Origin: Linnemannia hyalina
Taxonomy: Eukaryota > Mortierellomycota > Mortierellomycetes > Mortierellales > Mortierellaceae
Reading direction: 5' to 3'
Assembly (NCBI GenBank): GCA_019671135.1
Contig: JAHRHY010000008.1
Coordinates: forward strand, 1,922,001 to 1,986,000
DNA length: 64,000 nucleotides
The notes under the pieces were generated by a model that saw only the letters and a program-made list of their open reading frames with translations, was not told the DNA's origin and did not search any database. Made by a program: the position numbers and the translations under genes. The first letter of the stretch is position 1. Each line of letters opens with the position of its first letter. This document shows, piece by piece, positions 1 to 12,589 of the stretch.

Positions 1-3000
1 TAGCAAAGTCTTTTTCCGTTCCGGCGTCGTAAGTCCTTTTCTTTTTTTTTTTTGTCTTTGTTTTCTTTGTCTCGTGGTTGGATTGATGCACGTCTAAAAG
101 AACACAAGCCCATTGACACTTGTACTTTTTTTTTATTTTCTTTTATTTTTCTACACACAAACCCCTAGTTGGCAGAGCTGGAAGATATCCGCGATCAAAA
201 GCTCGCTCAAATCTTCACAAAATGCCAAGCAGTCTGCCGAGGCTACCTCGCCCGCCGCCACCTCAACCAAAAGATCGACCGCGCCAAGGCCATAAAAATC
301 ATCCAACGCAACGCGCGAGTTTACGTCCAACTCCGAGAATGGTCCTGGTGGAAGATGTATGTCCGGATCAAACCCCTCCTCAACGTCACCCGAGTTGCGG
401 AAGAACTCCGAGAGAACCAAGAGAAGGTGAGGATGTTGGCCGAGAAGCAGGAACAAGAGGCCGAGGCGAGGTTGAAGTTGGAGGAGGCTGGGAGGGCTCA
501 CGAGGACGAGAAGGCGAGGTTAGAGGAGTTGTTACAGACAGAGAGGAGGTTGGGGATTGATAATGAGCAGATTCTGATGAGGACTCAGGCTAGGGCGGCA
601 GAGTTGGAGGATCGAGTGAGGGAGATTGAGGGGGAGTTGGCAGTTACTGAGGCTCAGTTGGAAGAGTTGACGTTGGCCAGGAATGAGGTTGCCTTGCAGG
701 CGAATCAGTTGGAGGAGAAGGTCACTCAGCAAGGGGACGCTATCGAGAGGTTGGAGAAGGAGCGGTCGTCCAAGGAGATTGAGCTCAGACATGTCCAGAC
801 TGCTCGGGATACCGATATGGTGTCCGTCCAGAAACTCGAGGCGGAGAAACATAACCTGGAGGGCCGACTTGAGGAGCTGCACAAGGAAGTCGATGACAAG
901 AACTTGGAGCTTGAGCGGGTCCGGTTGCGGTTGAAGAATTCGATCGAGGAGCTCGAGAGCAAGATTGAGACCGTCGAGTCGGAAAAGCTGGCCTTCAAGA
1001 ACAAGCACATGGCAGCTGAGGCTGAGCTCAAGCAGGCGAGGGAGCAGGCCTTGGAGCTTGGCCGGACTTGTGCGAACCAGGAGAAGCAGATCCAGGACAA
1101 GTCGAACCGGTTGTCGGCGTTGGAGACTGAACTCGATCGTGAGAAGACCAGTGGTGAGAAGAGCCGGCGGGATCTTTTGGTCAAGCTACAGCAGAACGAA
1201 GAGGAACTCGAGTCTGAGCGCCATGAACTTTCTAAACTGGAAAAGGTCAAGTCCCGTCTGGAGGAGCAACTGGACGAGATGAAGGGGGCTCTGGAGGCCA
1301 AGGGCGATGAAGAGACCAAGCACACTGAGCTCCAACGAATGCGCGAGACAGAACTCGACCGCCTCAAGGAAGAGATCCAATCCCTACAATCCGAACTCGA
1401 GGAAGGGCGCAAGAAGCAGGCCGCCCTTGGCGAGCAGTACCGTCAAGAAGTCGAGGTCCTCTCCCAAGAGAACGCCGCTGTGATGGCGGACAAACACGGT
1501 CTGGAGAAGAAGCTGGAGGATATGGGCAACCATGTCGAGCGTCACCTGCAGTTGGTCGATACCTGGCAAAAATCCCACAAGCAGACCACCAGTGAACTCC
1601 AATTCTCCCGAAACCGTGAGGCTGAGCTGGAAGGAGCGTTGGATCAAGAGCGTCTGACCAAGGAGAGTTACCTCCGCCAGTTGAGTACTGCCAACTCGAG
1701 GAACGACGATACCAATGAGCGGTTGGTCCGATTGGAGCGCGACAAGACTTCGAACCAGAAGCAGATCGATATGCTCCGTGAGGAACTCGAGGAAGAGACC
1801 CAGCGTCGCAAGGTTGCAGAGTCTGGCCGTCGCGAACTCGAGATGGAGCTGGAAGAGCTGAAACGACTCCGAGACGAGGATGAGGTCTGCAAGGCTGAAT
1901 TCTCACAGAAGACGTCTAACCAGGCCGCCGAGCTAGACGAGCTCCGGTTTAAGCTCCAGAACGAGGCCCTTGAACGCAACACGGAACTCGAGGAGAGCAA
2001 GCGGCGGTTGGAAAAGACGGTTACGGAACTTCAAGCCCGTCATGAGGAGATCTCGTTGGCGTCCAGCAATGTCGAAAAGTCCAAGGCTCGTTTGACAGCT
2101 GAAGTCGAAGATCTTCGTCATGAGCTCGAGCGTGACCATGCGGTTGCCAGGGCTGCCGAGAAGATGGCCAAGGCGACCGAGATCCAGTTGTCACAAGTCA
2201 AGGAGCAGGTTCAAGTCGAGCGTCACCACCGCGAACTAGCCGAGTCGAACGCCCGCAAGCTCCAGTCAAGTGTCGACAGTCTCAACCTCGACATCGAGTC
2301 CAAGTCCCAGCAGATCACCAACCTTTCCCGGTCCAAGGCCGAGCTCGAGAAGGAACTGGGCTCGCTCATCAACGAGTTCGGAACCAGTGGCAAGAGCACC
2401 CATGAGTCCGAGAAGGTCCGCCGCAAACTCGAGGCGCAGATCCAGGAGATCGAGGGCAAGTACGAGGAGGAGAAGAACCTGCGGTACGCTGCCGAGGAGC
2501 TCAAGCGGCGGTTCGAAGAGCAGTTGACCGAATCTCGTCGTGCCATGGCTGCAGATATGGAGGCCAAGGAGCAGCAACAGGAGGAGACCAAGAAAATCCT
2601 GTTGTTAGAGATTGATGACCTGGGTCAACAGGTTACGGACCACATGTCAATGTTGAATGAGTTGAACAAGGCCAACAAGAAGCTTCAGGAGCGGATCGAT
2701 GACCTGAGTCTGAACCACAACACGTCAACGAGGTCCAAGACGGATATGGAGCGAACCAAGAAGAAGCTCGAGATGTCGTTGAGGGAGTACCAGACCCGCC
2801 TCGAGGCCGAGGAGAGGCTACGCAAGAATTTTGAAGAACTGGCATCAAGACATGAACGCAAGTCTAACGCCATCCAGAATGAACTCGAGGCTATCCAAGA
2901 CGAGAAGGAGACCCAGGACCGGACTTACAAGCAGTTGCTGACTGAAGTTGAGACGCTAAGACAGGAACTGGACGGTGGCGATGATTCGAAAGCCAACTTG

Positions 3001-5144
3001 GTCGAGAAGCTGCGTAAGCTCGAGAGGGATAACCAACGACTCCAGGAGTTGGTGGATGAGGAGGCCGATACGAGGGAGATGATGGCCGCCGCCAAGAAGG
3101 GCGATTCCTCAGAACTCGAGTACCTGACGACCAAGATCCGAGGTGAGATGGAGGACCAGTTCCAGGGATTGGAAGAGTCTCGAAAGGCAGCCGTAGCAGC
3201 CCAGAGGATCGCACAGCTCGAACTCGAGGACAAGTTGGGCGAGATCACGAACCTGGACAAGCAACGCAAGTCTCTCCTTTCCGACCTCGACGACATGAAG
3301 GCACAACTCGAGGCCGAAATCCTAGCCAAGAACGAAGAAGCCGCCAGCAAGCGTCGTCTCGCCGCCGAGCTACAGGAGCTCCAAATCCGATCCGAGTCCG
3401 AGGCGGCCAAGATGAGCGAACTCATGGACTCCCTCCAGATGTACAAGGCCAAGGCCGACAGTACGCTCACAAAACTCGAAACCACCGACCTGATCCGCCT
3501 CAAGGCCGAGAAGTCCGAAGGCTTTGTCCGTCTTCAACTCAAGGACCTCGAGGAATCCCTCCAAGAAGCCCTAGCCGAACGTCGCGACGCCGAAGAGAAA
3601 GCCGCCGCCTACCAACAACAAATGCGGGAGCTCGAAGACCGTGTCGAAGAAGACCTTATCGCCAACGCTGACCTCAACATGACCCGCCGACGCCTCGACG
3701 AAGAACTGGTTTCCGAGAAAGAAAAACACCGCAAGGAGATCGAAGAGACCGAACGCGCCCTCGAAATCTCCAAGCGGAAATACCAAAAGGAAATCCGCCA
3801 GCTCATCACCGAGATCGACCTCGAAAAGGCCAACCTCCAAAAGATGCGCGACTCCCAGAAACAACTCGCCCAGGAGCTCGAAGACGTTCACCAGAAACTC
3901 GACCAAGAACTCCGGAGCTCTCAATCCTGGAAGAAGGACAAGGAACGTCTCGAGGCTAAGAACGCAGATCTGAACCAGATGTACCAGGACCTCCTCGCCT
4001 CCCAGGATGACCTCCAAGTCCAAACCGTTTCCCTCCTCTCCCAAGTCCGCGAGGTCCGGGCCGCACTGGACGAATCTGAATCTGCGCGGGCGGCGCTGGA
4101 GAAGACCAAGCGTGGATTGGAGCAGCGGTTGGTGGATGTTGGAGAGCAGTTCAACACGGTGACACAGAACAAGCAGGTTGCGGAGCGGATCAAGATGGCG
4201 TTGGGACAGGAGGCTGGCGATTTGAGGGAGAGGCTTGAGGAGCAGATCCAAGTTGTTACATTGAGTACTGAGAAGCTGCGCAAGGCTGAGATTGCGGTTG
4301 TTGAGGCAGAGGGCGAGCTCGCCAAGGAAAGGGCCATCAGCGAGGAGAATCTACGCGCCAAGGTAACGATTTGTTCTGTTTTTTGTTGACTAAGAAGGGA
4401 TAGAAAGGGGAAGAAAGGGCGAGGGATAGAGGGGATAGTGTCTCATCCTGATCTGTGGCTACTGCCTGACGCGACTTGTCTCTCTTTGAACTTTACTAAC
4501 TCTTTTTTTTTTCCTTCCTTCTCTCACCACCACTCTACCAACCTACCACCAACGCGTCCAAACCCCACCTCCCCACAATAGATCGCACTAGAAAAACAGG
4601 TGTCAGAACTAGGTCTCCGGATCACAGACCTCGAAACCGCCCTGCAAACAACTGGCCCCCGGTCGGCCTCCCTCCTCCAACAAAAGCTCGATGAAAAATC
4701 CGCCCTCCTCGACGACGAGATCCGGAACCGCCAAGAAGCCCTCCGAGTCCAACGACGATCCGAGAGAATGGTCCGGGATCTGCAGCACCAGCTGTTGGAG
4801 AGGGACAAGCTGAAGGCGAGACAGGAGGATGAGGCTGCCAAGAGTGAGCAAAGGTTTAAGACACTCAGGCAGAGGGTTGAAGATTTGGTGTTGTCGGAGA
4901 ATAATCTGACACTTGCGAAGCGCAAGGCAGAAAGGGAGAGTATTGAGTCCAAGGAGCGGTCTGTTAGGTGAGTTGTACTTGATGGTGGTGGTGGTTTTCT
5001 TTTTTTTTCGGCGTTGACGGTTTGATATTCACTATGCTGACTCTTCTTTTCTCCCCCTCCTTGGTTGAATATGTGAATAGATTGGAGAGAGAGGTGGAGA
5101 AGATGAGGGCCAGATTGGAGACACGCTCCATTCCCGTAGCATAA
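1..5144 (+). CDS. Class II myosin heavy chain, tail part (5' partial)
   Basis: Conventional myosin II heavy chain; in fungi it builds the actomyosin ring for cytokinesis. The first 28 bases encode SKVFFRSGV, the end of the motor domain, so the motor lies outside the window. Exons: <1-28, 169-4362, 4582-4967, 5081-5144, all with GT-AG junctions and a retained frame. The second exon opens with LAELED, then IQ motifs for light chains (QAVCRGYLARR and, about 25 residues on, IIQRNARVYVQLREW). From about 75 residues into this exon to the end, roughly 1,470 residues are almost pure heptad-repeat coiled coil, rich in E, K, L, Q and R. The tail ends after a very short non-helical tip, RSIPVA. Visible protein is about 1,556 residues, a normal tail length for a myosin II. 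The family call is very safe; which paralogue it is cannot be told from the tail. Confidence 0.96.
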
Positions 5145-5179
5145 CCACCACCCATCCAACCGCTGAAATGAATGAACAC

Positions 5180-5205
5180 AAAAAAAAAAAAAAAAAAAAA
5201 AAAAA
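5180..5205. repeat. Poly(A) tract, 26 A
   Basis: Uninterrupted run of 26 A starting 35 bp after the myosin stop codon. It lies in the 3' untranslated region. No target-site duplication or retroelement sequence is seen next to it, so it reads as a simple homopolymer. Confidence 0.9.
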
Positions 5206-5228
5206 GGTCTAATGGGATATTATCATTA

Positions 5229-5234
5229 AATAAA
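5229..5234 (+). promoter_or_regulatory. Probable polyadenylation signal of the myosin gene
   Basis: AATAAA hexamer 85 bp downstream of the myosin stop codon, a usual distance for a 3' end signal. Confidence 0.5.
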
Positions 5235-8200
5235 CAATTGCTAACAAAAACAAATATGTAGTGAAAGACACACATCCATCGATGGCTCTTTTAGATGGAT
5301 GTTTTATCCCGATTGAAAATGTTGTGCGACAAACAAGGGGATCTCTCATCGATAGCTTTTTTAGTTGATGGTTTTTTTTTGTTTATTTTGACGTGATATT
5401 ACAAATACAAATACAAATCCGGTCGCAAAAACGTGGATGATGGATGTTGGGCGAGCGGAGAGCTATATCGTAGACACGAGGATAGAAAGAACAATAACAG
5501 TTAGATTTTGTTTATCATTTCTTCACTTTCTTGCACGATTGACGATGCAAACGACCAAGTTGAGAGAGATGAGGGATATTGTATAATAATCAGAAATCAA
5601 GTTCTCGACACAGTATGGATTAAGTCAGGGATAACTGATTAATAAAAACTTCATCATTCACTACAATATCTCTCTCTCGTTCCTTGTTCGTTTGTTGTTG
5701 GTGGAGGGGTGGGATAGAAGGCGTGAATGGAATGAGGAGGGGTAGACTTACAGATCGGTTAGAAGAGAGGTAGTGATTGCTTCAATCGCTACCTCCCTTG
5801 AAGTCGAACACGAGAAGGACGTGTTCGACGGTGGGGTATGTGGATGTGTGAAAGGAAAGTGGGAAAAGGTGGGAAAGGGATAAAGAAGAAAGGAAAAGAA
5901 AAAAAAATGTGTCGTGTTTGTTGTTATGTTTTTTCACGGATCGAAAGAAAAAAAAACGAGCGTGTTTTCCTTCCAAGCCACACAACAAACTTCCACCATG
6001 GGCGGGATCCCAATTGACAACAGGGAATGAGGACCGTCATTTAAAGAGGGGGAGGATCTACCATTGGATCGCACATACTACAGTTTGCAGAAATAATTTT
6101 TGCTTTTTGCCTGCTGGGAGAGAGAGGAGAAAAGAGGCAATTGAGCATGGGGCCCCCCGTTAATTACTGTGAGGCTAGAAACCACTAGACCATAAAGATA
6201 AATAAACGAGAGAGCGTGAAAGGTGGCAACAAATACAATCAATTAACAGACCGGCAACGAGCATCAATATCAATACAGAAAGGACAAAGAGGCATGCAGT
6301 GGGACGTCCGGGCCGGCCCCTTCTTTCCTTGTTGAAAATAAACGTGGTGCTCACATTTTCCCGCCTGTTAGAAAAAAAACAGTCAGGCGCGTGTGCCCAC
6401 TGCACCATGCCGTGCGAGAATAATTGGCTTCCAACGTCTGGTGGTCATTGCTGTCTGTCTCCGTGTCTATCTACAAATTACAACAGGCTCATAATCGAAG
6501 CGTTAGGCTGGTCCGCGTTCGATAAATTGGGAAGCACAACACACGGGAAGGACGAAAAGAAAATAGATAGGGCTCTTCCTTTCTTTTGTTTTGTTTTGTT
6601 TTCATTTCGTCCTCGACGGTCTATGGGAAGCGAAGAGTGGATGAGCATACTGGATATAGCCATAATGAGGATCGGGGTAGAAGGAAGGAACATTTTGAGC
6701 TGTTCCCACATATATAACCACCTGCGTGTATCTGTCTGTATCGGTCTTTTATTACAAACACTCTGGCATGCATGAAAAACGTAGCTTTGACGAAATAAAT
6801 TGACAAAGGCGGTTGGACTCATGTCAATTTCTTCCTGTTGGCACGAGCACACCTTCTGCTTGTATTTTTTTTCGCTACTCCACGCATCGTACGAAGATGG
6901 ATGTGTGTGTGCGTCAGGAGGTCACTATCACAAACGGACGGACCAGGCACCGCAGGAAGAAGCAAAGGCAGAAGTGCGCTTTTTTTCATTGACTTCTTAT
7001 TCCTTTCCGCTATCGTGTCGATGCCTCTTAACGATCCAGAAAGAAAAGAGACCCCCGTCCTTCCTTGTTCCTTGTTGTGCCCCTATTTGAATCTGTTGGC
7101 CCTCCATTAGTCAAAAAATCGAAAAGCGCTTCCTCCCCGTGCAGTTTTTGGCGGTTTTAGTCACTTTGTAACTTAGTAGGAGAACAAGTCCAGGGTGTGT
7201 AGTAGAAGAACTTGCTTCTGTCCCTCTGTGTATCCGTGTGAAACTTTCTGTCTTTCTGTCGTCCTGTCCTTCCTCTCTGTCCCCCTACTCCGCGGTCGAG
7301 CCCTTCTATTTGCCCTTTTTTCTCCTTCAACCCCACGCCTTCCCTCCTCGTTTCTGCTTTGTTTCTAGTTTCTAGTTTGTTGTTTTGGTGTTTGGTTTGG
7401 TTTCTGTCTAATGATATTATTGCATTATTTTTCTTTTCGATCGGCAAAGGCTGAATAATAAAAAAAGGGCGCAAAACCTCCTACAGGGAAGGATCAATTG
7501 GGCTTGGATCTGAGAGATGGGGGTGATGGGAAGAGGAAGGGGCTGAAGGTAATCAAGCATGAGAGAGAAAGAGACAGTGACGGAAGGGAAGGAAGGAAGG
7601 AAAGAAGGAAGGGAAGAGGTATTTAGAGTGTGCATGAACAAAGCATTCGTAGATTAGCACGATGCTTAGGCTCATGATCTCCTTTCTTCTTTCTCTCTCT
7701 TTTTCTTCTCTCTCTGATGGTGGATGTCTATGACCCCGGGCCCGGTGGTGAGTGTTGTCACTTTCGACCCTCATATTCTGGGTTGCGCGTTCTTGTATCC
7801 TTATGTGTCTTGTGTCGTTCTGTGTTTGCTTACTCTACTCCTCGGGGCATATTATATTTTGTTTGTGTTTGATTACCTTTGGAGGCAACAAAGGGAAAAC
7901 CTTAACAATTGTTGTTGTGCAAGTATTTGGTGTGAGAAAAAAAAAGACACAAGGCAAAAAAGCAATCGAACTTGGTTAGAGGGAGTATTGCAGAGAGGCG
8001 ATGATTAGGGTCATAAGGCAGGTTGGAGAGAGAAGGGAATTTGGCGATCGAAGAAGGGAAAGGCAAAGGAGGATAAGGGCGAGACAAAGTGGAATTCTTC
8101 ATTCATCGATGACTCCAACAAAGGAGAAAAAATCGTACAAAACCTTCTTTTTTCTTCGCTCCCGGCTCAGCGAAAGAGATTGACGTTGTTTGTTTCTCTC

Positions 8201-8889
8201 TCTCTCTGCTTGTTTAGGCCCGTTCCTTTTTCAAGGGAAAGAAGGTTTTCTTGCTTCGGTTTCTCTTAGCGTTTGAGTGGATGAAGTACGGCGGTGAAGT
8301 CGAAAGGGAGTGTGGCTCAACGGTTAGTGGCATTTTCGGTTAATTAACGTTCTATTGTGAGTGTGCGTGTGCCTCCTCCATTCCACAAGGGAGATGGATT
8401 GCGCATGCCCACTGCTGTTTCTTCAACTCCTCTTCCCTTGGGAGTCACTAGTGCTGGCATTGGCAATGAGAGAAGAACAAGAGGAGCATTATGCGTGGCG
8501 GATGTACAAGTGTTGATCCGACTGGGAATAGAGAGAAATATGTCATCGTTATTAACGTGGATATAAAAATATATGAAAGGAGCATAGAGCATGGTGCTGC
8601 AGTTCCGGAACAAAGTCATTAGAAACAGCGAGGCGGTATGTTTTTCAGTCGTTGCAAATGTCTCTGCCATGCATGGCTGGGATGAATAGGATGAATAGGA
8701 TGAATAGATGATAGTGATAACCTGTTTAGATGTGTTTGTAAGGGTGCGTCTTTTTCCCGCTGAAGACGAAGTATGAATAAACAAGCCCGAGGGCCAAGCA
8801 TCCCATGCTCTTGCCCTATCGTGAATCCAATTGAACACAAAGTCATGCCTTGCTTGGCTGTCTGAATGTGTGTATGTCTTGACTAGGCC

Positions 8890-9465
8890 GTTTGATCCTT
8901 CTTCCTTCCTCCCTCCTTCCTCCTTCCTCCTTCCTTTCTTTTTTTCGATTCCCCTGTCTCCCTATACTTCCTCTTTTTACGCTTCTTCTCTTCTCCCCTT
9001 CTTCTCCTCTTCTTCTCTCTCATTGAATCCCTTCCCTCTCTCTCTCCATCCTCCATCCTTCTTTCCTCCTCTCTCCCATTCAATCAACCAGCTTCCTCCT
9101 TTCCTTCCTTCACTCGCCCACTCTCACTTCCTCATCATCACTTCAACCCTACACTATTTTTTATTCTATTCCCCCCTTTTCCCCTTTAACGTCTCTCCTT
9201 CCCTTCCCTTGCGTGTACTCCACCCATCGTATCACCCCTCTTCTTTCGCTTCTCTATTCTCTCTTGTAAACTATTGTTCATTCTTGTTACTTCTACTGTA
9301 CTTGTATACCAATACTCAATACTCTATACCCATCCATAAATACACTTTTCTATTCTTTCGCTTCCTCTCCTTCGCTCACACACACTCCACTCGCTCAACA
9401 GTACTCATATACACCCACACCTTCACTCCTCCCTTTCATTCATTACCGCCAAAATAATACTCACT
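8890..9465 (+). promoter_or_regulatory. Pyrimidine-rich promoter/leader of the next gene
   Basis: About 575 bp that is overwhelmingly C and T on the plus strand, ending a few bases before the ATG at 9470. Similar tracts precede the plus-strand genes starting at 52202 and 60456. This is typical of fungal core promoters and 5' UTRs, where transcription starts within or after a CT stretch. The transcription start itself cannot be read. Confidence 0.55.
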
Positions 9466-9469
9466 AATA

Positions 9470-12400
9470 ATGGGTGTGGCCAGCGATATTGAGCCACGGA
9501 CATCGATGGAGCGCCATCTGATGGACAGAGACCGCGAGGGCCAGCTCTACCTCGAGGCCAGGCGCCAGCAGGCTGCCCTCGACCTCCTCAAGAATAGATC
9601 CTCCCTCCTCTCCACCATCACCCCTCCTTCCTCCAACCCTTCCTCTGCCGCCTCTTCTCTCTTCCGCGAACCAACTGGTTCCTCCGCCTCTTCCTCCTCT
9701 TCTTCCTCTCTTCCTTCTTTCACGCAACAACAACCTCCTTCTAATTCAACAGTGCCGAATACGCCCACATCCCCTCTCACCAACATGTCCCCTGCAGCCA
9801 CAGCAACAACGATACACACACAATCTCGGTCACAATCATCACAACCACAACCACATTCAGGAGGGGCACACGGAGCAATACAACGACAGGGACAAGCAGG
9901 AGCTTCATCCCTTGCTATATCTTCTTCAACGCCATACCCATATACCAGTCCACTTTCTTCCGCTGATACTTCCACTCGTGCGACAACAAATAATAATACG
10001 ACGACAACGGTACTTTTACTTACCCCCGCCAACAACAAAAAGACCCGCCAACGGTCTGCAACAACAGGGCCTGGGCGTGGCCGAAGCGAGCGAAGCGACA
10101 ACTTCAAAGGGATTCCCGAACGGCCCGTATTACCCATCTCGCCCTCCAGTCTCGAATACCAGCTCACAGCCAACCTCCTCAATTATCCTCATCCTGCTGC
10201 TGCAGCTAATACATCGTCGTCCTCTTCGACAGCCCAGTCTCGGCCACGGTCTCGATCCCGCTCAAAGTCTCGTCCTCAACAACCATTACAACAACAACCA
10301 GAATCACCATCACCAGTCGCAACAACGACGACAAAGGCTAGACGACATACCGTCAACAAGGACGCGCGTGTCGGCACGACTTCTTTTGCGCCTCCTCGAG
10401 GCACGGGCCACAGACAACAACAGCAGACTCATCACAAACATCACGACAGCAACGGTAGTAACGGTAGTAACGACACTACTACCACCACGACCACCAATGA
10501 CAACAGACACAACAACAGTAACTCGGTACAGCCGATGACACCACAAGAATGGATCCCGACCTCGTTGCTGGGTTCGTATCCTCCAAGTCCGACAGTAGCC
10601 TGTGCCCTGGGTCCCAGCTCTACTTCCGACAACCCATACTTTACCACTGCCTCCGCCACTACCACCCTGACTACTCCTCCCACTGAACCAAAACTCGTTA
10701 GTGTCCCTCTGCCTCCCATCCCTCCCTCCCCACCACTGCCCCCTCTCCCTCCCAAGAGCCCTCAGACTCTTATTGCCCAGTACTTCCCTCGCTCCCTTGC
10801 ACCACCTCCCTCGAGAGATCGTATCCCCTATGGTCAACGTGAACCCATTGTTGCGCCCACACCCTTCAAGACCCCCACCTTTGGACCAGCCTTGATCTCT
10901 CCAACACTTGCCTCGACTACCACCCACCCCGATGCGCCCCCACTCCCCCCACCTTCGGCCTCCTTTCAGTATATACCCACGTCCGATGTCTCGCGTGTCT
11001 CAACTTCACATGCCCTTCATAGTTCTCAACATCACCAGTATCTCTTTACGGAGGACAACTCGTCGGATTTTTCGTCGTCCTCGAATCGACCCTCGCCTAA
11101 CACCTCTGTCGTTGGGTTCCAAGGATCAGCGGCTCCTACTCCTCCTCCACGGATGATACCCCACCAACAGCATCCTGCGCGTCTCCCCTCGGATTTGGAT
11201 TTGATCCTGTATAACTCTCGGCAGCGTTCTTCGAGACTTGCTTGTTCTAATTCTACGGTCAATAAGCAAGGTGCCAGCAGTGTCAGCAGTAACGAAGGAT
11301 CGGGACCTGTGAATGCTCGTGATGAGATTGTGGTTCCTGGACCAGTGGCCCCGACGGCTCCGGGTTTGCTGTTTGCGCCCCTGCGACCGCGCTCTCCTGC
11401 TACTGGCGCTGCTGGGATTCGCGCTACACAGTCGACGACTTCACTCGCGAATCCACCACTTTCCAGCCAGACCACTCTGCCGACAACTCCTATTTATCCG
11501 AGAGGTCTCTCGTCTCCTTCTATCCTCGGCGACAATGCTCAGGTTATCATTCGTCTGCACCAGAAGCCTGTACCTTATATTCGCGAGCTCGTTCCTGGCA
11601 AGGAGACTGGACTCGCTGCTTCCGCCACCACCATAACCACTACCACGGCAGCAGGAACAGGGGGAGGAGCGTCGTCAACGGTAGCATTTGTGGCCACACC
11701 GCCCTCACAACCGGCCAGTACCAACACGAGCCGAGATCTGGAGATGATCCTAGATGAGATCACTGGCCGTCTACGAACCAACCGGACCAGTATCGACCCT
11801 TGGGCTTACTACCTCTCGCCTTGGGACGATAAACCTCTCCCGCCTGTCCGGCGCGAACGGGGGTCGAGGTATTGGGTCTTCCAGGATCAGGGTGAGTTAG
11901 TCCCTGGACCGATCTTGTTCCTGGCGGGGCATTTGTTCCCGCCACTGTGGTGGGTTGGTGCGTTGTATCCACGGTTGGAGCATCCAGATGATGTTGCAGC
12001 TTTGGAGGCTGAGGTTGCTAGGGCTGCTGAGATGGAGGCTTATTCTGTTGCTGCTCGTGTCGCGTCCCCTGGTACTGCTCAGGCTGTGGAAGGGCAGGAG
12101 GACGATGCGAGGGATCAACAGAACGGGATGGCATTGCAATGGCTCCAACGACAGCTCAAGACCCTTGGCGTCACCGTCGCCTCCATCACCCTCAGCTCTT
12201 CCTCATCCTCGAAACCTCAACCCGAAAGTAATAGTACCGACGACGGCAACTCGACGATCGCCACCTTTCAAATCTCTCAAGTCCCTCCTTCATTTGGCGG
12301 CGACAACGAACGTGAAGGGTCGACACTGGCCAACATCAGCACCATCCAGGTCCCTTATCAACCACCTCCACCCATGCCGCCTTCGATCCTGGACTCGAGA

Positions 12401-12589
12401 GGTCCTTGGGCAGCGAGAGGGGGTTCGAGTCGGGCGTCGTCGTTGTTTGAGCAACGAATGGCGCATGATAGGAAGGTGTTGCGGTATGAGTTGAATCTGC
12501 GGTGGAGGAGGATTAATTTGTTGTGGTCATTTGCATCGTTGTTGCTGGCCATTTGTCTTGTTGCCATCGTCCTTGGTGTCCGCAAGTAA
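9470..12589 (+). CDS. Ser/Pro/Thr-rich protein with C-terminal membrane anchor, unknown function
   Basis: Single-exon frame of 1,039 residues. Residues 1 to about 750 are low complexity: Ser runs, Thr runs, Gln runs, an RSRSRSKSRP stretch and many Pro-rich blocks such as PLPPIPPSPPLPPLPP, which could bind SH3 or WW domains (inference). The ordered part is C-terminal: residues about 770-840 contain IDPWAYYLSPWDDKPLPP, RYWVFQDQG and then FLAGHLFPPLWWVGALYP. From memory, a similar G-x-x-FPPLWWxG hydrophobic motif occurs in uncharacterised fungal membrane proteins. A final hydrophobic helix at about 1017-1037 ends in a basic VRK. The likely layout is a large cytosolic disordered region tethered to a membrane by the C-terminus. 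The ATG follows the CT-rich leader directly. I do not recognise a named family. Confidence 0.85.
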   Translation: MGVASDIEPRTSMERHLMDRDREGQLYLEARRQQAALDLLKNRSSLLSTITPPSSNPSSAASSLFREPTGSSASSSSSSSLPSFTQQQPPSNSTVPNTPTSPLTNMSPAATATTIHTQSRSQSSQPQPHSGGAHGAIQRQGQAGASSLAISSSTPYPYTSPLSSADTSTRATTNNNTTTTVLLLTPANNKKTRQRSATTGPGRGRSERSDNFKGIPERPVLPISPSSLEYQLTANLLNYPHPAAAANTSSSSSTAQSRPRSRSRSKSRPQQPLQQQPESPSPVATTTTKARRHTVNKDARVGTTSFAPPRGTGHRQQQQTHHKHHDSNGSNGSNDTTTTTTTNDNRHNNSNSVQPMTPQEWIPTSLLGSYPPSPTVACALGPSSTSDNPYFTTASATTTLTTPPTEPKLVSVPLPPIPPSPPLPPLPPKSPQTLIAQYFPRSLAPPPSRDRIPYGQREPIVAPTPFKTPTFGPALISPTLASTTTHPDAPPLPPPSASFQYIPTSDVSRVSTSHALHSSQHHQYLFTEDNSSDFSSSSNRPSPNTSVVGFQGSAAPTPPPRMIPHQQHPARLPSDLDLILYNSRQRSSRLACSNSTVNKQGASSVSSNEGSGPVNARDEIVVPGPVAPTAPGLLFAPLRPRSPATGAAGIRATQSTTSLANPPLSSQTTLPTTPIYPRGLSSPSILGDNAQVIIRLHQKPVPYIRELVPGKETGLAASATTITTTTAAGTGGGASSTVAFVATPPSQPASTNTSRDLEMILDEITGRLRTNRTSIDPWAYYLSPWDDKPLPPVRRERGSRYWVFQDQGELVPGPILFLAGHLFPPLWWVGALYPRLEHPDDVAALEAEVARAAEMEAYSVAARVASPGTAQAVEGQEDDARDQQNGMALQWLQRQLKTLGVTVASITLSSSSSSKPQPESNSTDDGNSTIATFQISQVPPSFGGDNEREGSTLANISTIQVPYQPPPPMPPSILDSRGPWAARGGSSRASSLFEQRMAHDRKVLRYELNLRWRRINLLWSFASLLLAICLVAIVLGVRK

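Larger units (their letters stand above)
5145..9469. other. Intergenic region, 4.3 kb
   Basis: No coding region could be supported on either strand; open frames here are short and low in complexity. The left end holds the myosin 3' UTR. At about 5276-5375 there are two similar blocks, each with CATCGAT followed by GCTCTTTTA or GCTTTTTTA and a GATGG; the first can fold with ATCCATC against GATGGAT. Near 8682-8710 the 9-10 bp unit GATGAATAG is repeated three times. Near 8305-8335 there is a tRNA A-box-like string without a B box. The right end is the pyrimidine leader of the next gene. Confidence 0.6.

Noticed and set aside
726..1412. Long minus-strand open frames under the myosin tail
   Set aside because: Ser/Leu-rich shadows created by the GAG/AAG/CTC codon bias of a coiled coil. 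No initiation context or domain.
5180..5205. A26 tract as the tail of a processed retrocopy
   Set aside because: It follows a multi-exon gene with intact introns by 35 bp and no duplicated flanks are visible, so a simple homopolymer is more likely.
8300..8375. tRNA-like string (GTGGCTCAACGGTTAGTGGC) in the intergenic region
   Set aside because: It has a good A box, but no B box (GGTTCRANYCC) follows at a suitable distance, and acceptor and T arms cannot be paired. Probably chance or a very old relic.
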